From Hamiltosporidium magnivora (lineage: Eukaryota; Microsporidia; Dubosqiidae), in NCBI GenBank assembly GCA_004325065.1, contig PITI01000311.1:1-14797 (forward strand): a stretch of 14,797 bases of DNA, given 5' to 3'. Under the pieces are notes generated by a model. It worked only from the letters and a program-made list of their open reading frames with translations. It was not told the origin of the DNA and did not search any database. Shown piece by piece: positions 7,961 to 14,797 of the stretch (positions are counted from its first letter, which is position 1; each line of letters begins with the position of its first letter). The position numbers were made by a program, and so were the translations under genes.

Positions 7961-8400
7961 TTATTAAATTTTTTTCTTAATATTTTACTATTTTAATAAT
8001 TAGTTTATCAAATAAAAATACTATTTCCTATTATAAAAGAAAAGAAATTTTTTTGATTCAAAATTAAAAAAAATCATTTTTTTTTACAGATTTATCACTT
8101 AATAATATTTCTAAATTGAATAAATTAAATTGATAAATTAATAATTTAAAAATTAAAAAAAATAAATGAGAAATGAGAAGTAAAATATTTAAGAAAATGT
8201 AAATTGGAAAGTAAATGGGAATTTAATATACATTTTATTTTATAAATTATTTTTTAATTCCGTTTTCTTGTATTTTAAATGATTTTTTTTTTTTAAATTG
8301 ATTTTTAATATAATTTAATTAATTTACCTAAAAAAGTAAAATATAAAAAATTATTATTAGAAAATAAGTCCCAGAAAAAAAGAAGAAAAATTGAAGGAAA
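7961..8400 (+). promoter_or_regulatory. A/T-only spacer and probable promoter of the zinc-finger gene
   Basis: This is extremely AT-rich sequence with long A and T runs. Near its end a single CCC at 8370-8372 stands out, 29 bases before ATG 8401, followed by a purine-rich leader (gaaaaaaagaagaaaaattg). A cytosine triplet upstream of the start is a known microsporidian promoter or transcript-start feature. The assignment here is by position only. Confidence 0.35.
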
Positions 8401-8937
8401 ATGATAAAATTCAAATTAAAAGAAGAAAATATAGAAGTGCGAAGGAAAAAATACTTTTTGTTGAAACATGCATTTACAAAATTAGATAAAAATATAATGA
8501 GAAGTGATTATACGTGTATGATATCTGCATTGTTGGATGCAGAACGAGAAACTTATTTTAAAGAAGAAAATGGTGGGAATAATTCTTTTTTTGATACTAT
8601 TAAAAGAGTGAAAGATCGTTTTATACGTAATTTTTCGTGTTGTGGGTGTACTTTTACAGATTTCGACTGTTATGTAAAGCATACGTATGAATTTCATGAT
8701 AATAGATCGGAAGATCTTAAAAATGAAATAGATAAAGATGTGCTATATCATGCGCATAAAAGTAATAATTTATCTTTTGATATTAAAAAAAATGAAAGTG
8801 CAGATTTGTATTCAAATCAAGAAATGAAGAAGAAATATCCATGTTTAATAAAAGATTGCTATAAAAGCTATAAGAATTTGAATGGTCTTAAGTATCATAT
8901 GATTCATCATCATAATAATGAAGAAGAAGATCTGTAA
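8401..8937 (+). CDS. C2H2 zinc-finger protein resembling the C-terminal fingers of Sfp1
   Basis: A 178-residue protein with two fingers. The first is C80-x2-C83-x10-H94-x4-H99, with an extra Cys at 81. It recalls the CCG-containing first finger of fungal Sfp1-type proteins, which also precedes an H-x3/4-H pair. The second is C148-x4-C153-x12-H166 followed by His at 169-171. Its YKNLNGLKYH is nearly the signature of the Sfp1 finger (in yeast KNxNGLKYH). Yeast Sfp1 is a nuclear activator of ribosomal-protein and ribosome-biogenesis genes. This protein is far shorter and keeps little beyond the fingers, as is common for reduced microsporidian factors. Residues 1-75 are basic and uncharacterised. 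The Sfp1 link is inference from motif memory, whereas the zinc-finger nature is plain. Co-oriented with the Puf6-like gene, 647 bases downstream of its stop. AATAAA occurs at 8959-8964 after the stop. Confidence 0.7.
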   Translation: MIKFKLKEENIEVRRKKYFLLKHAFTKLDKNIMRSDYTCMISALLDAERETYFKEENGGNNSFFDTIKRVKDRFIRNFSCCGCTFTDFDCYVKHTYEFHDNRSEDLKNEIDKDVLYHAHKSNNLSFDIKKNESADLYSNQEMKKKYPCLIKDCYKSYKNLNGLKYHMIHHHNNEEEDL

Positions 8938-10785
8938 GAAAGAATTTGTTTAAAAAATAATAAATAAAATGCATATTTTTACAAAAAAACTGTTTAAAAA
9001 TGAATTAAGTTTATATTTCTAAAAAAAGTGTTTAATATACAAATAAAACTTGCTGCAATAATTCTAAAAAACAATTAATATTTATTTTAAAGGAATATAG
9101 ATGTAATTATTTCTTTTTGTCATTTATTTGTAACAATTTGATAACAAATACAAATTGAATTAAAAGATCAATTTTTTAGTTTTTAAGAATGTGAAATCTC
9201 ATTTTATTTTTCATACTTTCTTTATTTAAAACAAAGTATTAGATTATAATGAGGAATAGAGCCTTTTTTATACAAAATAATAGCAATGCAAGGGAATACA
9301 AAGACAGAAACAAAACAAATCGACTTAAATTTCTAATTTCTTATGAGGCGCCGTATATGTTCAGTCATTATGAGAATCAAAGAAAAACAGCGAAAATTGC
9401 CACTATAATCACTTGATTCTGTATAGAATTAAAAAAATTTATAAAAGATGGCAATTAGTAAGATTATGCACAAATTTTTGCACCTATAAATATTGCTGAC
9501 ATAGACCACGAAAAATTATACTAAGAATCTACAAGAAATACAGCAAGTTTATTTTCAAACAAACATGAAAATCGATATAATACTTAAAAGGCAACGTGCT
9601 TGGAAGGTTCTGCAGCAGTATGATATATAAGACTAGAGTTATCTTGATAAATATAAAGATATATAGTGATGTTTCAAACCATTATTCGGATCATGGCAAT
9701 TTTAATACAAAATGCAATTATGGTTCTAAACTGATTTATAATTTCGCGTATTGTAACCAAAAAAAAATACATGACTAGTATGCAACTATGTCTTAAAGTC
9801 AGTTTTTACCCTTTGGAAAGATTTAAAATGGTGTGACTGATTTACAATAAGTGTCAATAACGGAGGAATATAAAATAATGCAACAAAAACCCAAGACCTG
9901 ATACTGATGACTATAGAATATTTTAGATTATTGCGACAAGCAAGAAATAACGTTTAGAACATAATAAAAGGCATTTTAAGATGATTTATACTCAGAAACG
10001 ACCAGAAGATAAATCGTGAAATTTACAATGCCGAACATAATATTTGGTTAAAATAATATCAAAATACGATTTATACAAGAGATTTTAAATCATCGGGAAA
10101 GACATACAGATTTATACTCGATATATGATTCACAAATAAAAATATTTTTTGTTCTCTTGCAAAACTATCGGGTCAGAGATGAATGCTTGAATTTAGAAAA
10201 CTAAAACTAAATTGCTAGAATATATAAATCAGAGATTCAAAATTAAAGAAACCCGAAAATTAATCTACTTTGCTCCATTTTGTATTTTGCTAAATAAGTA
10301 TACGGAACTCAGTTGAACAGTAACTGAATCATCAAGTAAAAATTACTCAGCTTATTAAAAACATTAGTAGTCATCACAAAAGAATTGAAGATCGTAAATT
10401 TATTTAAAATACAAACAGATGATTGTGTATATAGTCTTATTTTAAAACAAGGACAAAAATAATACATTCTATTTCTCTACGTTTATTTAATATAAATAGG
10501 TATTCACCTTATCAAAGTAGATTCGGATAGAAAATTGAATTAAAGTTTATCTCATTATTCCATATCATCAGTTTTTTTAAGGACATGAGGAAATTACAGG
10601 TATGTCAGAAGAAGAACACTAAGAGATATTATGTACATTAAATGATCTAAAATATTAGTGTATATTATTGGGCTGTACAGCCTTTTTTAAATATATTATA
10701 AATAAAATGAAGTTGGAGAATAACATTTTTTTTTTAGAATAAAAGAGTACAAAATAAAATCATGAACAATAAAGATTGGGAAAGT
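8938..10785. other. Gene-free spacer with possible mobile-element debris
   Basis: There is no intact gene. Between about 9340 and 9470 on the plus strand, three frames in succession read RRRICSVIM, YENQRKTAKIATII and RIKKIYKRWQLVR, which together resemble the helix-turn-helix start of a Tc1/mariner-type transposase. Stops and frame changes make this weak. A 60-codon open stretch at 9596-9778 has no recognisable motif and looks fortuitous. Around 9990-10120 another stretch reads through (for example EIYNAEHNIWLK) without a family match. A perfect 12-base palindrome, ggctgtacagcc, lies at 10671-10682. Confidence 0.4.
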
Positions 10786-11949
10786 TTAATTATTTTTTAA
10801 CCAAAATTTTTGAAATACTCCTAATGTAAATGTAAGTATAATAGCTATAGTAGTGAAAATAGTGATACTATTGATAAAATGAAATATTTTATCTTTATTT
10901 TTTAGATTTGATTCAGTTACTAAAATATTACATGAAAAGATTATTAAAAAAAGAATAGCAAGTAACGATGTAGCTAAAAATAAATCATTTAAGTGATTGT
11001 AATTTGAAATACTTATGCCACATAATAAACAAGAGGTGAAGAAAATTAAATAGATGTCTAAGTAAATATACTTAGATGATTTTGAATATATTTGGGAATT
11101 AAAAGCTACTGATTCATCTGCGTCTCTTTCGTCAAGATCTGGTGTAAAAACTTGTAGAGCTTCGGCAAAATTAGAAAGATTCATGCTGCTTTCATATTCT
11201 AATTCAGAACGTGGTGATAATTCCTGGGAGAATGTTAAATTCGAATTTCCTTCATATTTTCCTCTGGGGAATTTAACTAGAGGTAAATCAGAAAACTCAA
11301 TAGTTGAATATTCATCAATATTTTGCCAAGGTGAATAATTTAAATCGAAAGCAGAAACTGAATAATTACCACATTCAGACATTTTAAAGTGGGGTTGCTG
11401 AGAAAAGACTCGTTTTTGTTTAGGTAGAGTATTTCCGGATTGATAAACTTCGGCAACTGGCATATATTTCCCCGGAGGCGAATAATTCGAGCTTAGTTTC
11501 CCCATGCCAGGTATATTTTCTCCAATAGTAATTGAGTTTGGATCAATTTCACGTGAAGATGCCTGTCTGGATGTTTCGTCTTTTAACCCACCAGAAAAAC
11601 TAGTGGGTATAGTTTCAGAGCTAGATTGCGATTTTAAAGCGCAAAAATCCATAGCAGAAGTTATATCTTTTATATTTCTATAATCTCTGGCATCTTGATT
11701 CCCTCTACTATCTACACTTCCCACAATATTTATACCAGATTTCGGGAAATCATTTTTAATCTTAGAAATATCTTCTTCTTCATTAGAATCTAAAATTATT
11801 TGAGCAACTTGTTCTGCTTCAGAACCGTCACTTTTTCTAAATTCTTCTTTCATGGTACTATTTTCACTGTCACCTGTAGTTTGTATAACTTCTTCCGTTT
11901 TAGCCAGATTTCCACGTTTAAAAATAGTTTCGATAGTTATTTCATCCAT
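10786..11949 (-). CDS. Unrecognised protein with long polar N-terminal region and three C-terminal transmembrane segments
   Basis: The product is 387 residues counted from ATG at 11949-11947, which gives MDEITIETIFKRG. The frame stays open three codons further, but begins there with TTG, so the ATG is preferred. No signal peptide is visible. Residues 1 to about 292 are hydrophilic and rich in Ser, Glu, Asp and Asn, with tyrosine and proline clusters including a twice-used NYSP (about 155 and 204) and LPLVKFPRGKY near 222. Three hydrophobic segments follow at about 295-316, 322-344 and 356-378, with short polar loops and the tail WLKNN. This predicts a membrane protein with a large domain on one side, probably cytoplasmic given the missing signal sequence, with the C-terminus on the opposite side if all three segments span. 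I do not recognise the family. It is transcribed away from the right-hand spacer, with no close neighbour. Confidence 0.72.
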   Translation of the reverse strand: MDEITIETIFKRGNLAKTEEVIQTTGDSENSTMKEEFRKSDGSEAEQVAQIILDSNEEEDISKIKNDFPKSGINIVGSVDSRGNQDARDYRNIKDITSAMDFCALKSQSSSETIPTSFSGGLKDETSRQASSREIDPNSITIGENIPGMGKLSSNYSPPGKYMPVAEVYQSGNTLPKQKRVFSQQPHFKMSECGNYSVSAFDLNYSPWQNIDEYSTIEFSDLPLVKFPRGKYEGNSNLTFSQELSPRSELEYESSMNLSNFAEALQVFTPDLDERDADESVAFNSQIYSKSSKYIYLDIYLIFFTSCLLCGISISNYNHLNDLFLATSLLAILFLIIFSCNILVTESNLKNKDKIFHFINSITIFTTIAIILTFTLGVFQKFWLKNN

Positions 11950-12248
11950 GTTTTTCAAAAATAAATTTCAATAAATTTGAAATTATAACCTAATTTACGA
12001 AAAAAGAAAATAAAAAAGATTTAAAATATAAAAATTTAAAATAAATTTACTTATATAGTAATTGATAAATTTCTTTACATAATTTCAAAAGAGAAATATT
12101 AAAAAAAATTAAAATATAACCCAATAGATAGTAAAATTCTTAAATTATTCATATTTTCATATTTAGTAAATTGCTTTAAAAAAAAATAAATTAAAAAAAT
12201 TTTATTTTCCTTAAAAAGCCTTTTTTAAAAAAATTAAATTAAAAACGT
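11950..12248. other. A/T-rich 5' spacer of the membrane-protein gene
   Basis: Almost pure A/T with homopolymer runs, and no open frame. On the minus strand a ttataa word lies about 30 bases before the ATG and could serve as a TATA-like element, but in this composition such words are expected by chance. No CCC or GGG motif is near the start codon, unlike the Puf6-like and zinc-finger genes. Confidence 0.4.
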
Positions 12249-12394
12249 TTTGAGAAATAAATCACTTTAATCAAATTTTAACGGATATTTCAAATTCATT
12301 TGTCATGTAATATTATGTTTAAATCTATTTGAGAAATAAATCTATTTAATCAAATTAAAACAGATATTTAAATTATTTTTTCTAGTAATATTAT
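12249..12394 (+). repeat. Imperfect direct repeat, two copies of about 68 bp with 79-bp period
   Basis: Copies run at about 12249-12316 and 12328-12394. Both start tttgagaaataaatc, share tttaatcaaatt and gatattt in the same order, and end gtaatattat. The differences are scattered substitutions and one short indel. The repeat is noncoding and lies between the membrane-protein gene and the retroelement fossil. It could be an old tandem duplication or part of a mobile-element end. Confidence 0.75.
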
Positions 12395-12639
12395 ATAATA
12401 AGGATTGAGTAGACCCGACTTATTGAAGAGGAAAATACTTTTAAATATACCTGGTTGAAAAATAATGAAATGAAATCAGTATTCATATCATTGTTTCGAT
12501 TTCTAGTTAGGTAGAAATCATACCGTTTTTTTTTAATTTTTTAAATTTATTTACTAAGATAGACTCTACAAAAATCTAAAAAATCAATAAATTTACTTTA
12601 TTGTTCCAAATGTATCAAATTTTACAACATGACTGGTTT

Positions 12640-12960
12640 TTTAGGTAATCGATATGTGTAAACCTGGAATACAAGCCTTGATCGCTCGGATATAAGACCA
12701 GATGCTTAGAAGACACAAAAAATACCATTTCAAAGCCAGGTAATCGAAGCAGCATTTTATACATTTTGATATGCTATCGCTCGAAACAAATCTACTTAGA
12801 TCTTTGAGATATATCTTGTGTGTTAGTCTATTTGTTCGTAAATCCTAAAGTAAGAAGAAAAGCCACATTGTCTGGAGGCGTTTGAGGTTAAATGCAATCC
12901 AGATAAAATCCATGAAAGCGACATACATCCCCTGATAGCAACTATCATTCATTAAATTTA
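12640..12960 (-). pseudogene. Second decayed non-LTR reverse-transcriptase fragment
   Basis: One minus-strand frame runs from about 12960 to 12610 with few stops. CYQGMYVAFMDFIWIAFN (from about 12940) resembles motif B of LINE-type reverse transcriptases (YQGDSLSPLWFCLALN pattern). About 40 codons later RLTHKIYLKDLSRFVSS (about 12780-12820) resembles the motif C context (THLxYMDDLKLYA pattern) with the first catalytic Asp changed to Lys. The order and spacing match the family. The missing catalytic residue and stops show it is dead. The fragment overlaps little in domain content with the one at 4190-5040, so they may be separate insertions of related elements. Confidence 0.45.
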
Positions 12961-14545
12961 TTTACGCATTTTTTAAGATAAAAGCATTGATATGTAGATA
13001 TCACATCAAATATCGATAACGTTTTTGGACAGCAGTCACATTTTATGAGCCAGGAAAGCTTTAATGTCTTGAAAACAACATAACATATTTTTCTTTAAAA
13101 AACATATTTGGTCTATTTAGTAAAACCAGCATTACATAAATGAAGTTAATTATTATTTTTAACTACATATATAATATAAAAATATATTTTACTGTTGATA
13201 ATGTATTATTAATTCCCCGATTATTTATAAAACTTAAATTTCATCGACAATTTAATTTATTTAAATGTAAGTAAAAACATCGAATACTTTGTCATTTCTT
13301 TCAGTCCATAGTATAACTCTATCTATATGTCTTTTATTTACACCTTTTTAGAGTTTACTGATTTGTTGTATTTAATATCGAAGTGGTAGTTTCAACCATT
13401 TCGTTTCAGCTTTTATCTCAATTAATTTTAATATTGGCTTGCTGAACACTTTCTAACAAATAATATATACTTTCAGTGATAGTATGAATCATATCTATAT
13501 TTCATCTTCTCGTTTGACATATTGTTACGTTTTTTCCTTGATTCTTTAATTTTTTCTTTGTCAAATTATCTCAGTTTATAAAAAAAATGGAACATGCCTT
13601 TTTTTAGGTTCCCTCTAAGGAAAATATAATTATTTTTTTACTGTTATATGATATATCCAACATGAATTTTATAGTGTTTCTTAAATTTTACTCTTTGTTT
13701 TCAGATAAGAAATTTAATCAAAACACACCGGAATTTTAAAAATAAATCTACAAAAGTTCTTGAATCACATAAAATATTTTATATTATAATAATTTCAACC
13801 AAAATATTATTTGAATAAAGAATATGAAAATATAAATACGTTTTTTATAGTTTATTTACCCAGAAAACATGACTAACTGTGTATAAATCAATCAGATGCA
13901 ATATATTATAATTTATTAAAATTACTCTAAAAATATCTCCAAAAACATTTATTTAATATTTTATCAATAGAAAACACTCGATTATTTTATAACTTTTAAT
14001 TATTACCACAGATTCTAAGAATATAAATTCCAGAATTACTTTTAAGCTCTAAAATGATTTTACTTATAAAATATTAAAATAAATATTAAAATGTATTTCA
14101 ATAAGAATTTCAATAAAAATTTTAAGTGAATAAAAATCATGGTTTTATTAAATCATTCAGATATTTTATTTATCTTTTAATTTAATGATTATTTCCTTAT
14201 AAATATCTTATTTAGAATATAAAAGAGGTTTTGGTGTATTATATTGATTAATTTTAACGGAAAGTATTTTTTTAATTTTCTAATTATTTATTTAATAAAA
14301 TTCTGGATTAAAATATTTTTTTTACCATTTTTATATATTTTCTTCCACCTCTTTTACACAGTAGTTTCTTCTTCTAAATCCGACTCTTCAGTTATATTTG
14401 TTTCAATTTTCTAAAAAAAACATAATTTACTAATTTAGATGTTTTTGAAAATTAAAAAGTAAAAATCAAAATTAAACACGTATCTCATTCAATATTCTAG
14501 TCTTTAAATCAGTATAAAATATAAAAAACACCCAAAAAGATCTTC
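12961..14545. other. Gene-free A/T-rich spacer
   Basis: No gene is supported. On the minus strand between about 13260 and 13480, two stop-free stretches occur (one containing SKPILKLIEIKAETKWLKLP, one containing HIDRVILWTERNDKVFDVF). They may be upstream parts of the retroelement fossil, but no motif is secure. From about 13600 to 14340 the sequence is simple A/T-rich spacer. At 14351-14410 the minus strand reads KIETNITEESDLEEETTV and a stop, preceded by a splice-acceptor-like ttttttttag. Confidence 0.45.
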
Positions 14546-14797
14546 TCATTTGTATATTTCCGATTTAATAAATTTTTCAAATATATAATCATTTTTGTTA
14601 TCATTACTTCCTAAAAAATATAAATTTTCATCATATTCACATCCATAAAATAATAGATTCTCAGCTTTTGCAGTCCCACACTGAACATCACCATTAAGAA
14701 TTTTATAAAAAATATCAATTGAATTGTTTAAACCAACCTGTTGTAAAACCCAAAATATTTTTCTTACCATATTGTGTAAAAATGATTTGGCTTTTAT
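14546..14797 (-). CDS. tRNA pseudouridine synthase, TruA/Pus1/Pus3 family, C-terminal part (5'-partial)
   Basis: These enzymes convert specific uridines to pseudouridine in tRNA. The frame is open from the right edge to a TGA stop at 14548-14546, giving 83 residues. The ATG at 14770 is internal, because the conserved block starts before it: AKSFLHNMVRKIFWVLQQVG matches the family pattern (F/A)xxFLxHxxRxI(V/M)xxLxxVG. Near the end TAKAENLLFYGCEYDE corresponds to the family's TAPxxGLxLxxVxY-type C-terminal strand. A polar tail (NDNKNDYIFEKF) follows. The catalytic aspartate and the rest of the protein lie outside the window. The fragment is too short to choose between TruA, Pus1 and Pus3 subfamilies. 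Confidence 0.75.
   Translation of the reverse strand: MKAKSFLHNMVRKIFWVLQQVGLNNSIDIFYKILNGDVQCGTAKAENLLFYGCEYDENLYFLGSNDNKNDYIFEKFIKSEIYK

Noticed and set aside
8482..8697. 71-codon minus-strand frame opposite the zinc-finger gene
   Set aside because: It lies wholly antisense to a gene with clear finger motifs.
9596..9778. A 60-codon plus-strand open frame
   Set aside because: It is short, has no recognisable motif, and sits in a region full of stops with no start-site features.
10671..10690. Palindrome ggctgtacagcc followed by a T run as a rho-independent terminator
   Set aside because: It has no loop, the genome looks eukaryotic, and no plus-strand gene ends nearby.
11950..11958. A start for the membrane protein three codons further upstream
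   Set aside because: The codon there is TTG; the first ATG is at 11949-11947.
1..14797. tRNA or rRNA genes
   Set aside because: No B-box-like GGTTCGAATCC word or recognisable rRNA core was seen on either strand by eye; a covariance-model scan would be decisive.

Overview
The window looks like a eukaryotic nuclear genome fragment that is very AT-rich, has long gene-poor spacers and carries single-exon genes with strongly diverged proteins. A fungal-type zinc-finger protein resembling Sfp1, a short Puf6-like protein, cytosine triplets just upstream of two start codons, and decayed non-LTR retrotransposon pieces all point to a microsporidian with an expanded genome (Hamiltosporidium- or Edhazardia-like). 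The clade assignment is inference, and the species is not determined. All stops seen (TAA, TGA) fit the standard code.

Layout. (1) 1-2105, plus strand: the C-terminal part of glutamate-cysteine ligase, open to the left edge. Positions 1-569 look like noncoding tandem repeat but are an uninterrupted in-frame part of this gene. Two further low-complexity insertions split the catalytic core. (2) 2106-2370: a 19-bp minisatellite, a displaced copy of the gene's last codons, and a second short tandem repeat. (3) 2371-5780: no intact gene. The minus strand around 4190-5040 holds a decayed reverse-transcriptase fragment. (4) 5894-7753, plus: a Puf6/PUM3-like ribosome-biogenesis protein with a long charged N-terminal repeat tail. 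(5) 8401-8937, plus: a small two-finger C2H2 protein resembling the DNA-binding end of Sfp1. (6) 8938-10785: no intact gene. (7) 10786-11949, minus: an unrecognised protein with a long polar N-terminal part and three C-terminal membrane segments. (8) 11950-14545: no intact gene, one 79-bp-period direct repeat and a second reverse-transcriptase fossil on the minus strand. (9) 14546-14797, minus: the C-terminus of a TruA-family tRNA pseudouridine synthase, running off the right edge.

The genes are mostly housekeeping: glutathione synthesis, 60S ribosome maturation, probable control of growth or ribosome genes, and tRNA modification. They do not form an obvious pathway. The co-oriented Puf6-like and Sfp1-like genes both relate by family to ribosome production, but this may be coincidence. 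No CRISPR, rRNA or tRNA gene was seen. The strongest oddities are the repeat-riddled glutamate-cysteine ligase and the duplication and minisatellite at its 3' end. I did not find a convincing new multi-gene system.
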